Part shown: positions 38,023 to 49,040 of the stretch, in pieces | Layout of the letters: every line of letters starts with the position of its first letter | How positions within the stretch are numbered: the first letter of the stretch is position 1 | Assembly (NCBI GenBank): GCA_021464415.1 | Contig: CM038470.1 | Span: 6,212,394-6,276,393 of the forward strand | Origin: Lonicera japonica | Taxonomy: Eukaryota > Streptophyta > Magnoliopsida > Dipsacales > Caprifoliaceae | Reading direction: 5' to 3' | DNA length: 64,000 nucleotides | Position numbers and translations under genes: made by a program | The notes under the pieces: generated by a model | The model's input: only the letters and a program-made list of their open reading frames with translations | What the model was told of the DNA's origin: nothing | The model's database searches: none

Positions 38023-38150
38023 TGGGATTATTACATAAACAAATTAGCTCTTCAAGTAGGCACTCCTTCATTTTGGGATTATTACATAAACAAATTAATT
38101 AGCTCTCTAATTAAGTATTTGTCCTTCACTTTGGGATTATTACATAAAGA
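38023..38150. repeat. Tandem triplication inside a captured exon
   Basis: TTGGGATTATTACATAAA recurs at about 38022, 38073 and 38130, with 51-57 bp spacing. On the minus strand it repeats the end of the captured acyl-CoA synthetase exon and adds stop codons. Confidence 0.8.
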
Positions 38151-39298
38151 AGTAAAATCCGTAGAAATATCGTTCGTAACAACCCATTTTTCAACTGCTT
38201 GCTTGTTTGGAATAAGGAAAAACTCATAATTGTTCCTGTTGGCATGATAAAGCAATTCAAAGAAATGAAGACCTACTGAATGAAGCAAAATGATATAGAC
38301 AAGAATATGAGATGAGAGGAAATTTTTGCTATTTTTGATGCATGAACTTCAATACACCGTACTGATGCCTTCTAAATAGGCCAAAACTTTACCTAAAAAT
38401 AGAAGAAAAAACAAATCTAAAAATAGTAAAACAAACACCTATTTACTAGGAACCAAAACTGAAGAAACAAACTACTAAAAATAGCATACACCCGATAAAT
38501 ATAAAAACAAACTGGATAACTAAAATACTTGATCAAAGACCATGTGACTCAAAGTTATTGCATACCCATATATGTTGAAAGAAAACCTGCAATTTACCAT
38601 AGTCAAAATCATATGCAAAATTCAAGTCTACGGGAAAAAACGAAAATAAGCTAAACGTGTGTTTGATTGCAATTATTTTTCTAAGAATCTTTTATATCTT
38701 CACTGGTGTTTGATTGCCTAACTTGCTATAAAAACCATTAAGACAATGGTACAACTTGGTTTTAATTGAGTCAAGTTTTTTGGTATGTGCTTTAATAGCC
38801 CTAATTCCATAATCCAATCATTCAAATATCTAAAGTGATAATAGAGCACCGAGGTGAGGCGCAAGTATAAACGAATTAAAGGGCATATTATACAAGTAAC
38901 GTAAAAAACACCTATTTACAGTTTTAGATATAAAAAGGGTGTTTTATGATATAATTTTCTAGTATATACTATAAATCACAACAATACATTACTAAATGAA
39001 AAAAAATAAGGTAAGTTCAAATGTTTAAAATTAGCCAAGTATAGTTCTCAAATAGTCCACTAAAAAATTCCAGATTTTACTCACAAACAACCCAGCCAAT
39101 GTTGAAAGAAAAGTCGAAATTCAACATACTAATTTGTTAAATGTTAAGAGCACATACCGAGTCGATAAGAGAAACAAGACTATAATCATTCTCCAAGTTT
39201 TCAACTGCCTTTATTTTCTCCTTGTGAAAGCTTGGAAATATTCTTTTTATGATCAACAATTTTCATGGTTCCATTTGGTTGCCACTCACCGATATCCC
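38100..39298 (-). pseudogene. Captured fragment of a long-chain acyl-CoA synthetase gene (two exons plus intron)
   Basis: Exon A (39298-39158) encodes GDIGEWQPNG followed by KKNIFKLSQGE, the AMP-binding enzyme motif that includes the LACS DRKKNIFKLSQGE signature with Asp-His in place of Asp-Arg. After a frameshift comes AVENLEN, YSLVSLIDS. It begins at TCAG|GG and ends at TCG|GTATGTG. Exon B (from 38235) begins at AACAG|G and encodes NNYEFFLI, PNKQAVEKW, DFTSLCNNPKVK, matching the next LACS segment. A few residues are deleted. The retained intron shows DNA-level capture rather than reverse transcription. Upstream and downstream exons of the enzyme are absent, and the frameshift and stops make it non-functional as an enzyme. 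It lies inside the CACTA element in the same strand sense as the element's own gene. Confidence 0.82.
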
Positions 39299-39861
39299 CT
39301 GATGGAGCAGTTAATTAGGAATTTAGTAGATTAAGGAACAAGAAGCCAATAAATCATGCACAAACCAAATTATCTAAAATCCAATGTATCGAATAAAATC
39401 AAAGGTATCGAATATGTTGCTCTTACTTACTAGAGATATTCTTAATCAATAAAATTGATTACGTATCTTCCCCACTTAAAATCATATTTGTAAACTAGGC
39501 TCAAATTTTATAGCCTCAATTATTATCTAATATCATATTGGAATCTTCCCCAAATATCCTAAAATACAATTCTTATTGTTCGTGGAACCTTTAGTTTGCT
39601 GTTTTTTTTTAAAAAAATATTTTTTCTAGTAAAAAGTAGATTTATAATTGTATAAAAATCCACGGATATTTAGAGTTGTATTTATTCCACTATGAAAGGA
39701 AGATAATATCTGATATAGTTGAGGCATATACATAATTATCATCATCGCCTACGCTAATCATGCTTCCAAGCTTATATCTCATCGTGTAAACCTCGCAATA
39801 AAAGAAAAGGACATTTATAAGTAAGTAAATGTATTAACGTAATTAACCATGAAAACATAGA

Positions 39862-40041
39862 CTAGTGAAAGCATTTAATTAAAACTATCATGTCATGAAA
39901 TGCTTGTTGTGCTAGCTCCAAAGAATGGAAACCTCGATACATGGCACCTCGATATCCACTTACCTGAGCATGTGTTTCATACCAAGAAGTATACACACCT
40001 AGACGTAGGCCTTTGAATACCGCATAAGCAATGTAAGCCAT
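39862..40041 (-). CDS. Short ORF with RNase H1-type hybrid-binding (viroplasmin-like) domain
   Basis: A 59-residue ORF, intact from ATG to stop. It contains AVFKGLRLGVYTSWYETHAQ, then V, GYRGAMYRGF and AQQAF. This follows the small Caulimovirus-viroplasmin/RNase H1 N-terminal fold, in which an F-K-G-R-x-x-G-x-Y-x-x-W core and a G-Y-x-G-x-x-Y-(K/R)-G-F motif bind RNA/DNA hybrids. It sits between the transposase-like exons and the captured LACS exons. A splice-like CAG|GTAAGTGG inside it and TATACAG|ATG before it leave open that it is an exon of a longer gene. Function in the element is unknown. Confidence 0.6.
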   Translation of the reverse strand: MAYIAYAVFKGLRLGVYTSWYETHAQVSGYRGAMYRGFHSLELAQQAFHDMIVLIKCFH

Positions 40042-40324
40042 CTGTATAACTACAACACACTAAATGATTAATCAAAGTAATTAAAAATATTACTACAAGT
40101 CTAATATTAAAATACTTAACCCCCAAACTTTAACAAGTTCACAAAATAGTACTACAAATTCAACATTAAAGTACGTACTTACCCCAAATGTAACAAGTCC
40201 AAAAAAAATTAGTACAAGTAAAACATTATAGTACATATCCGAAATTCAAGTACAAGTCCGAAAAAGATTACTAAAACTTAATTAAAGTCAACACATAACC
40301 AAATTAAGTTTGACTAGTAGTGTT

Positions 40325-41793
40325 CGAGGAAGCATGTAGGCCACACCACTAGCCACCTACAACTTCACCAATGGTCGTGGCACATCCTTGGGAACCTAGA
40401 TATAACCGAGTCTCACTTTCATTATTCTCCACACTTACAACGCAAACTTTGCTTTCATGGTCTTGAATGTTGCGACAATGCACTTTTTCGCCTTTAAGTG
40501 TTGCAACTACATCTCCTTTCGCAATCACCTTCGTTGAAATAACATCCTTTATAAGAACATAAGTTGATTGTGGAGAATGTGTTGGACTTGGAGTTGCTAA
40601 AGCAAATGTTGAAGGTGAGGGTGAGAGTGTGCTACTATGATAAGGTTGGGGTGAAAATTGTGGCGAAGAAAATCGCTGTGAAGAAAACTGTTGAGATATG
40701 TTAAATGCTTCTACAAGAGAAGTAAACCGAGTCTGTATATTAACCACCACTTTCTCCAAGTTTGAATTACTGCTGACAACTTTATCCATGCTCGACTTTA
40801 CGGGCTAGATAGCCTTCTTTTTCCCTTAGAAACTGCACCCACCCCACGGGTCTTCCTTCTAAAATCCTTCCCAAGAACCTGCGTTAGTGCATCTTCTTCC
40901 ATGGAAGTTTGGCTTGACGAGCCTTGACCGCTACTTAAATCCTTGATTTTTTGCTGTTAATATTTGGGCCAAAACTTCAAATAAGATTTTCAATTAACAA
41001 AGTAAGTGCAACAATCACTTCACGTATTATATTTCAAAATTTACACATGTAGAATCAATTTTAGGGTGAAGTTCTCCCGTTTTTTGCTGTTTTCACGACT
41101 CTAGGTATACATCACAACGAGTAGGTGACCGTTTCTCTGGATCCTTCTCTTTCTACAAACATTTTAAAATAATTAAAAAATTAATTTATAAATATTTATA
41201 ATTTATATTATACACGTGTATACCATATCTTTAGTTTTCTCCGCATATGATGTCCTGCCAAGACAATGGACATCAATCTTTTGAGATCTGTTTGCTTTGT
41301 AGACCGCTCTTTGTTTAAACTTCCTCTCTGTTGCTTCATGCTCAATGAACACATTCCATTGATGAGTGGGAGCTTTCTCTTTGAGTGGGGCATTGTCCTT
41401 AAGCGCCAATATTTGTTCCACAGTTAAATCCTTTAAATATTTTGTGCACATGTTGCTTCTCCATGTTTTCAGTTGTACCCCCATCTCTTTCATAACATCT
41501 TCTTTTCTATTGTGGGGGATTACAAACTCTCTTTTGATTGTCTCCCACATGTCATCCTTTATGGCTTGGTTAACTAGTCTCCAATCATCGTATTCCAACC
41601 CCACTTGTACTTTTAAAATTGTTAAAGTACGATTTAGCAATTTGGTCTTGTTATTGACTATTTGGCCCAAGTGATTAAAGGCAATGACAGGTTTTTCATC
41701 CATAGTTGAGTGATCATCAGATGCAATTACACTCTCTTGTGAGTTCGGTTGAGTTTCAAGCTCAACTTGTTCTTAACTTATTGATCCTGCCAT
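40325..41793 (-). pseudogene. Transposase_24 (Ptta/En/Spm) family gene of the CACTA element
   Basis: Likely exons are 41793-41203, about 41155-41058, about 40985-40803 and 40789-40325. Visible family features in order: YDDWR...IKDDMWETIKREF...KEDVMKEMG...KTWRSNM (plant En/Spm transposase domain), then HQWNVFIEH, then SPTRCDVYLES, then DALTQVLG, then a C-terminal domain ending SETRLYLGSQGCATTIGEVV. Such proteins accompany the main transposase in plant CACTA elements and are thought to bind the subterminal repeats. The natural ATG at 41793 is followed by an in-frame stop at the seventh codon, so translation would have to start at the ATG at 41703. Further stops separate the exons. Probably decayed, but recently so. 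Confidence 0.7.
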
Positions 41794-41857
41794 TTTCTGC
41801 AATTTAAAAATGATATGAGTCACTTCTTATAATTGACTCTATTAGTGAGATACCACC

Positions 41858-42421
41858 TTATAAATGAAAATTAGACAATATATATTCTACCTTTTCCACG
41901 CATTGTAAAAGTTTAGATAATTCCACCATGTCAAGGATTTTTCCACCCATCCTTTGTCTTATAAACTTAAATGGCCATGACGATGGAAGTGTGCTGACAA
42001 TAGCATGTGATACAAAAAACATAGTAACGGGACGAAATCCCATTCTCTTAAGAGTATGATATATATTTTTTTTGTTAAGCATATGCTTCGTCACACTAGT
42101 GTTTGAATCCATTATCCTTTGCTTGAATTCTATCCATAAAGGATGTATGTACATTTCTTCTGTTTCTAAAAAATACATTAGACTTTCAGCACTGTTCGGA
42201 TTGTGTTCTTCAAAAATCCTTTTAACCGCTTCATCCCAAGACTGTGGTAGATTTTTAAGGACATTGTGAATTAAAACTGATTCTGGAATATGTCTCCCAT
42301 AATTTCGTAAGGTATCGCATAATTTAGTTTTCCTAGAAACATATTTATAAATTAGGGTTCCTTCTTGAAATAGTGTATTTTTGAAGTCTTGTACTACCAT
42401 CTCTATATTAGGATTTGACAT
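41858..42421 (-). CDS. Gag-like (UBN2-type) ORF in the CACTA element
   Basis: 187 residues. Two successive segments, LRNYGRHIPESVLIHNVLKNL plus PQSWDEAVKRI, and LKRMGFRPVTMFFVSHAIVS plus TLPSSW, each resemble the helical gag (UBN2) region of plant Ty1/copia proteins. It has no zinc knuckle, protease or RT. It could be a captured copia gag piece or an exon of the element's own gene. The similarity is judged by eye and is modest. Downstream, on the same strand, follows the transposase-like gene. Confidence 0.4.
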   Translation of the reverse strand: MSNPNIEMVVQDFKNTLFQEGTLIYKYVSRKTKLCDTLRNYGRHIPESVLIHNVLKNLPQSWDEAVKRIFEEHNPNSAESLMYFLETEEMYIHPLWIEFKQRIMDSNTSVTKHMLNKKNIYHTLKRMGFRPVTMFFVSHAIVSTLPSSWPFKFIRQRMGGKILDMVELSKLLQCVEKVEYILSNFHL

Positions 42422-42422
42422 A

Positions 42423-42480
42423 TTAACCTGAAAAAGTACACCGATACCTTAACTGGAAGGACAAAGTACACCGATACCTT
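42423..42480. repeat. Short tandem duplication (AAAGTACACCGATACCTTAA)
   Basis: The 20-bp unit occurs twice, at about 42433 and 42462, just upstream (minus strand) of the gag-like ORF. Confidence 0.8.
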
Positions 42481-42515
42481 AATAAAAATGCCTTCTTACA
42501 TTTTTTTAATTTTGA

Positions 42516-42737
42516 TGGATTTATGCGCTGCAACAGCAGCAATGGTACGAGAAAGGGGTAGCACTGGCCGAGATCGATAACAGACGAAAAAAGTTGCTGA
42601 CGAAGCTCAAGGAGTATAAAGGCGAGGACTTGGAAGTGATACATGAGGCCATTGCTTTTGCTAGTGAAACTGTAGACGATAACAACAATGATCTTCTCCT
42701 CCCCATTATCCAAGGGTTTACGGTTGTGTCTGTGTAA
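42516..42737 (+). pseudogene. Captured exon of an unidentified conserved-looking plant protein
   Basis: Plus-strand frame, opposite to the element's genes, with good codon texture: EIDNRRKKLLTKLKEYKGED, then LEVIHEAIAFASETVD and DLLLP, then a stop at 42735. The charged helical segment followed by KGEDLEVIHEA and LLLP recalls a small uncharacterised plant protein family, but I cannot name it. A possible acceptor CAACAG lies at 42529-42534. Inferred to be host DNA captured by the transposon. Confidence 0.5.
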
Positions 42738-42862
42738 TTTTTAATTTTTGATTGGTGTGGGTAAAATGGTAATTTGTTGCACGATTTTGCATATCCCGTT
42801 TCTTTTTTTGACATGGTGTGATTGGATTTAATTTCTCAAGGGTTTACGGTTGTGTCTGTGTA
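42711..42862. repeat. Direct repeat of 26 bp flanking a 100-bp spacer
   Basis: CAAGGGTTTACGGTTGTGTC followed by TGTGTA occurs at 42710-42735 and again at 42837-42862. It may mark a local duplication during assembly of the captured segment. Confidence 0.85.
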
Positions 42863-44440
42863 TTGAAATTCGTGATCTAAGTTGCGAAGGATCTTTACTG
42901 CAATATCGTGTTCTACTCAGTGGTATAAATTGGAAGGTTTTTTACCTCTAACTTCACACGTTAGGTAAGTAAGCGATAATACCACTAGAGGGTTTGTATC
43001 CTTGGTTTTTTGGAACTGGATGAGAGATTATTTGTTTATGATTGACTGATTTTTCAGCGGGGTGACTTAGGTATCTGGATAAATATAGTATGTACAAATT
43101 ACCTATCTTTCAATTAATACAAACACAACCTTTAATTAAACTTTATGCATAAAGGGTGTAATTTTTTGATGAGTATTAATAAGTTTATAGTTTTTCATTA
43201 GTGGTCCATGACTAGCTTTGAATGGTAATTACATGAGAGTTAAATTGTGTTTTGAAGTTAAATTTTGAAGTTATCACATTAATCAATCATTACTGGCAGA
43301 TCATTAACAGGTTGACCAAATGAATGACCAGAACTTGGCTACAAATAAAAAAACCAATTGAACATAACGAATAGTCAAATACAGTCTTCAAACAGAAAAC
43401 GATTAATCGATATAAATCTAGTAATGTTAAATACCAACAAGAACATTCCAGTTTCAGATATAGTGCATGACTGCGTGCACATATATGATATATCATTTGT
43501 GTTGTGACCCATTCGTTTAGTTGTCTTGTTTCGGGGTTTTAACTAGAATAGCCATTACAAAAAATAACAAAGCTGTTGATGAGCATGTATATACAACAAA
43601 ACAAGCCAGTCAATAAGCATTTATGGAACTGTAGTTAGCTTCTTTCATATATAATAGTCAAAAATAAAAGTCATCCTACTTTAAACACACACAATAATCA
43701 AGTGGTAACTGAGAAACTAAAAGCATCCAACTTCATATATTCACAAACTCAACTATCCTAATCATATTTCATTCTAATGTAACAAAAAAGACCCTAAACA
43801 GAACAAAGTTCAAAAGTAAACCCAAATTTCTGACAATTTCCTCTACAACCCGGATTTTGAATCACTTTAACTGAGCAGATCATCAAATTCTTAAAGGAAT
43901 TATGATCTGTTAAGCATTATGAAGGTGCATTTGGGGTTTAAAGCTCATTTGCTATTATTGGAACCAAAGCAAGCACACAAGAAATCAGTAGGAGAGGCTT
44001 ACCATATTTTAAGCTCATCGACCCGAGGACTCGCCACTCTAGTTGTAAGGTTCTAAGCTATTCATTCTTGACAAAATAAGAAAACGATCACAAGTTAATT
44101 AGAAATCAAGCATCAAAGATTCCTATTGCAAAAAGACGAGATAAAACCCAACAGACTTGAGATATATATATATATATATACAAGTTTAATTTTAGATCCA
44201 AAAACAAAAAATTAAAGAAAAAAATTAGGAGATATCCACTTGAGATTAAGCTCGACAGATCTGGAGGAGATGCTGAGTAGAATGAGGGCTTTGAAAACAG
44301 TCAATATTATACGAATTCTTCAAAGTTTCATTGAAGATTTAGGGATTTTGGACAAATCTGGGTCTACTAATTTCATCTAGCTATTAGGGATTTTTGAAAA
44401 ATCTAGGTCTTTAGGGATGGGTAAAGGCTAGGGTTTTGGG
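42863..44440. other. Non-coding interior of the CACTA element
   Basis: No frame could be recognised. Contains a TA microsatellite at about 44163-44180. Probably the 5' region of the element's minus-strand gene. Confidence 0.4.
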
Positions 44441-44459
44441 TTAATGCGTGGTCACGCTG

Positions 44460-44565
44460 GTCGGAGAAGCATCTACAGCGAGTGAAGGCGAGATTGATAG
44501 TGGTCGAAGTTTGGATCGCAGTTGATAGTCGGAGAAGCATCTACAGTGAGTGAAGGCAAGAGTGA
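44460..44565. repeat. About 69-bp tandem duplication in the CACTA element
   Basis: GTCGGAGAAGCATCTACAG followed by GAGTGAAGGC occurs at 44460 and 44529. It lies where the promoter or leader of the minus-strand gene is expected. Confidence 0.85.
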
Positions 44566-44639
44566 GAGAGAAGCGGCTGATAGTCATATACAAAGTTACA
44601 AGAGTGATGTTAGGTTTTGTGGAAATACATTTATAGGTA

Positions 44640-44956
44640 TAATCAAACGGTGTCGTTTTATTAAGAATTATGACTGTTGTTTTACTGTTAGTGACAGTAA
44701 TAAATAATAAATATTCGAAATGGGAAAAATAGTGGTTGATTTTTATAGATGCACACATATTATCACTGTTAAAGGCGATTACGAGTAGTGATAGATAAAA
44801 CTAAAAATTATCACTGCCATTAGCAGTCACAATATTTCAAATTATAACTATTTCTAATTTATGACAGTCATTAGTTGTCATGAAGCTTATGACTGCCATT
44901 GGCAGTCATAAATCGCGCGAGATCTTTAGTCATAAAATGCCATTTTTGGTGTAGTG
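44640..44956. repeat. Right subterminal repeat zone and terminus of the CACTA element
   Basis: Repeated TGACTG/CAGTCA words (for example GACTGCCATTGGCAGTCATA, a palindrome near 44890) lead to the terminus TTTGGTGTAGTG. Mirrors the left zone. Confidence 0.75.
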
Positions 44957-46105
44957 TATAGTAGGCAAGGGTCAATCATCATAAACTAATTCTAGTTTTG
45001 AGATTTCATCTTGTAATTGTAAGAGAATGTGAGAATTAAGAGAGATAAATATAATGGAAACATTCTTCTTCTTCTTGTATTCTTTTGCAATTGTAACAAA
45101 TTCATTTCATATTAATTAATACAAGTGTTTCATTTATTCTCATTCATCATTAACATGCTTTCATCTATTATGAAGGGGTAAATCACTTAGCTAAGGTTAG
45201 AGGGTGAGTTTGTTGTAAAAGAAAACATAGTCAAGTTTTCAATTCTTCAAAGCTTTGTGTCTAGTGTTGTCAAATAATTATGTTTGTCATATATATTGAT
45301 CTCGTTCCACACTCTTGAACGGGTTAAAATATTATAAAGAGTATGGAACTTCCATTTTAATCTCCTTTGCCTCATTATGCCAAATATATGGAGTTCTTTG
45401 ATGATTAATGTATATGTTTAGTGTATAAATGGTACTTAGACTCTCATACCATGTATGATGAGTGCTATTTGAATCATTTATATATAAACAAAGTATTTTA
45501 AGTAAACACATATTATTCAACAACCACCATTGAATTGATGACTATACTATTCACATAAAATTAGAGAAATTTACTTCAAATATGGTCACATCTTATAGTT
45601 GAGTGTGAAGTAAGGTTTTATTTTCTCTTGTTATCTACATTGCTTAAACACACTTTGTGCCTATATTTGAAGACTTTCTAATTGCTCATTTGTTTACTTA
45701 AATGTGATGTTTGTCTTCTCTCACGAGGAAGCCTAGTGGAGTTGGATTGGTTGTATTTCTTCGAAATTTTTTACTGTCAATGTTTAGGCTTTTAATTATT
45801 AAGTCAACTTAAAACACATCAATATATACATATAAGGCGAATTGGGTTCACAAACCATGGTTGCCAAAAAAAAATGCCCAAAGCCTTTGCTTTCTTTAAT
45901 ACAAGAGTAATCTTATCACTTTAAAGTTTGTTTTACAACTTTTACAAAACAATTCAAATACACTTTTAAATCAATCAATTTTAATTTAATAAACACGTGA
46001 CATATAAACCTTTCGACCCCTCCCCGTGGTTTGACACTCAAACTTCTGAAGTACTATATTACAATTTTACCGTTTACACTTGGGTGTAAGCGATTACACT
46101 ATATT
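44957..46105. other. Intergenic sequence between the CACTA and Mutator-like elements
   Basis: No gene. Bases 44957-45130 look like a continuation of the possible LTR broken by the CACTA insertion (TAGTAGGCAAGGGTC, then TTGTAATTGTAAGAG). The rest is AT-rich. Confidence 0.35.
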
Positions 46106-46854
46106 TCGCGCGTTATCATTGTCAATTTTTTTCGACAAAAGTGATGGTATACTTTTTATTTATTTTCATTTTGGTTATTCTATCCGTTGGGATTTGTAAC
46201 TTTGTTATCGGTGATCCTAGTTGGCGTTAACAGTCCTACATGGCGTTAAATGTCAGCATCCAAATCACTACTTTTTTTAAAAAATAAAAATAAAAAAGAA
46301 ATTTCATTATATTATAATCACATGCCATTCACGTGACTATTACACAAACATACACAATACTTAAAACATATTTCGTCCCCAAATTAGTCAGAGCCCTAAG
46401 CCTTAATAAGAGAGGATGATAAAGTGTAAGGAGACATTGAAGCCCTAATTCGTCAATGCGAAATCATATTCCAAGTAAGTTTTCTTCATCGTCGTCTAGT
46501 ATTAATCAAAAATAGCACTTTAAAGCAGATGTATCCTGTGTAAAAAATAGGTTGTGTTTTTTTTTTAAGATTTGTTAATTTATTGTTTTCTCATATGCAT
46601 AAATAAATTATTTATTTAATCCATTTAGGGCTTTTATTACTTTGTTTAATAGTTTGGATACTATGTTAAATATTAGGGTTTATAAAAGTTTTTTTTAATG
46701 CATAAAGAATAGCACTGATGCATTAAATAATCAAATAATATGCATATGTAATGTTAGAACATTATATGCTTTCACTGAATAAAGAAATGTACGAATATGA
46801 ACTATTGGTTGAATATAATATTAAATGTCTTTTAGGCTTTAAACTTTATTTTAA

Positions 46855-47430
46855 ATGTCCACTTTTGTGTGTTTTTCATGTAGTAAGTGTATGTTTTGCC
46901 TTACGTCTCCATCATGGGGGTCATTTATTACCCATAATTTAATGTATTACTTAGGTGGGAAAATGAGTTTTTTTTACAATATAGACCTAAATATAATGTC
47001 TTATTTTGAGTTGAAGGGCATGGTAGAGGAATTAAGATACAATAATATTGCTAAATTATTTTGCTTGTGTCCTAGTAATGTTATCGAGACTGGTTTTAAA
47101 ATCATAGTAGATGACAAAGACATAGGTCCTATGTAGGAGACTGATAAGCTTATTGGTGGGCTTGAAGTTTATGTTGAACATAATGTGGGTGTGGATGAGG
47201 ATGAGGATGAGGGAAATGATGTGGGTAAAGGACATGTTAAGGGTGTGGTGTAAGGGAATGATGATCAACATGATAATGATAGTGATAGGACTGAAAATGA
47301 AGTTGATATTGGGTATGAAGATGATAGTGAGGAAAATGATGCAAATAGCTTAGATTTTGTTAGTGATGAAGAAGAACTAATAGAAGTTAGGAAGAATGTA
47401 AGTGATCTAACTGTTTTGTAATTATTTTGG
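46855..47430 (+). pseudogene. MuDR-type transposase N terminus (PB1-like domain), broken
   Basis: HHGGHLL in one frame, then after a frameshift YYLGGKMSFFYNIDLNIMSY, FELKGMVEELRYNNIAKL, and KIIVDDKDIGPM, then a stop, then LIGGLEVYVEHNV and acidic DEDEDEG, EEELIEVRKN. This is the PB1-like domain and acidic linker at the start of many plant MuDR proteins. Frameshifts and stops exclude a functional protein. The catalytic DDE core was not found; 47640-47870 may hold scraps of the C terminus. Confidence 0.65.
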
Positions 47431-48429
47431 TAATTTTCCTATTGTTACTTAAGTGTTGGTGTTTATCATATGAGAAGAAATGTGAGTGTACCAAATGGAT
47501 ATGTAGTATACATATTTGAACAAAATGGGAATACATTTGCATATGTAAGTAATATTTTAATAAATTACATTTGTAAAGGAATAAAAATTGTTGAATCACA
47601 TTTTTACATTTATTTTAATGATTATCATAGCTACTAGGGAAGCGGGGAACTTTTTACTAAACTAACAAGGGTCCAATTTTTACCAAACAACCAAGTGGGT
47701 CTGAAGCTAGGTCATTTAAGAGTCCAAATAAAAGGACTCTTTAAAAAGAACAAATCCAACAACAACTGTAGTGGCTAGTAATACCATACCAAATACTCCA
47801 ACTAAGCAACTAGTTACAAGTAGCAGAAGGTTTAAGGCAACCAAAACTTTGGGTTTGACTAGGCTTGGCAAATATAGTTTATTTGTAATCTTTTTTTTTG
47901 TAATATATAGCTTACTTCTTATCAGTAATATTGGTACTTTGTGACATTATATCTTTTTTTGTTTTTTCACCTTTTAATCAGTTGTAAATGATAACCATAA
48001 GTTATCACATTTACTTTTGTTTAATGTTTTTGATCAATTGTAATGATACACGGATTTCTGATTCCTTTTGAGAAATTATAAAAGTTATCATATTTACTTT
48101 TGTTTAATGCTTTTGATCAGTTGTAATGATACATGATTCCTTTTGAGAAGTTATAAAGTTACTTTATTTTGTTTTTATATAAGTAGTAATACTTTGTTTT
48201 GGATACATTGTCTTATTTCTTGTGTTATTGACCACCATTATTCATTCAAAAATCAAGCATACATTAATAGTTGCCTTTCTTCCATACATTAAGATTCACA
48301 ATAATTGCTTTAAAGCATACATTCACATCAAGCATACATAATGCTTCAAAAAAGTCTACCTTACTTGCGTCAAAAGTTGATTTAAAGCATAAATTGAGAT
48401 TTAAAAAATGTGATTAATAATACATCACA

Positions 48430-49040
48430 CTAAAGCAAAGCAATAATCACCAACCCAAAACTCCATTTTGTCACCACTGATTGTTTCTTCAAGCTTGCAC
48501 ACTTTTTCTTCCACTCCACCAATTCATTGACAAACTCATCCGTTTTATTGTGAACATTCACACATATCTTTTCCATCTCTTTGTTCATTTTATCAAGTTT
48601 TTGGATTGTCTTCTTCATTCTTTCATTTTTCACTTTCACATTTTCATCTTCTTGTAAAAATCATACAATTTTTCTTTAGGAGTCAATTTTTCATCCACCC
48701 AAGGAAAGTAACCATAATTATGCACTTTGTAGTTGCAACACCTAACAAACCTCTTACCTGGGTTTTCATCAGTGTAAGCCATCTTTATGGGTGAAGGATA
48801 ACCACAATAGCATGAAAAGTAGGAATTAACATAATTTTGCAAAACAATTGTAGAAAAAAAAAACCCAAAAAAACAAACTTCAATGATGGAGGTACTATAG
48901 AACAAATGTAACATGCCAATTGCCATATATAAATCATGGATTTTCGTTGAAAATAGCCTCAATAGGTCCATTATAAGTTGTAGCATTACCAGAGCTGTAA
49001 GAATGGATGAATTGTATGATTTTACCATTACCTTATTCAT
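48430..49040 (-). pseudogene. GRF-type zinc-finger protein gene inside the MULE, frameshifted
   Basis: Minus strand. CYCGYPSPIKMAYTDENPGK then RFVRC, then GYFPWVDE, follows the GRF zinc finger (C-x-C-G ... NPG+RF ... C ... FF-x-W), though the last Cys before FF is replaced (HNYGYFPW). It continues with a charged coiled coil and, after one frameshift at about 48636, a hydrophobic tail (SFGLVIIALL). This GRF plus coiled-coil plus tail layout is common in plant transposon-associated proteins. Likely non-functional. Confidence 0.6.

Larger units (their letters stand above)
37402..44956 (-). mobile_element. CACTA (En/Spm) DNA transposon carrying captured gene fragments
   Basis: The left end CACTACACTAGAATCAATG and the reverse-complemented right end CACTACACCAAAAATGGC match as CACTA-type inverted repeats. 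The flanking trinucleotides are CAT and TAT, a 3-bp duplication with one difference. Both subterminal zones are dense in TGACTG/CAGTCA words. Genes read mainly on the minus strand: gag-like ORF, Transposase_24-type gene, hybrid-binding-domain ORF, and acyl-CoA synthetase exons. One captured exon is on the plus strand. I saw no Tnp2/Transposase_21-type main transposase, so the element is probably non-autonomous. Confidence 0.9.

Noticed and set aside
42423..42814. Minus-strand frames of 96-97 codons
   Set aside because: Antisense shadows of the better plus-strand captured exon.
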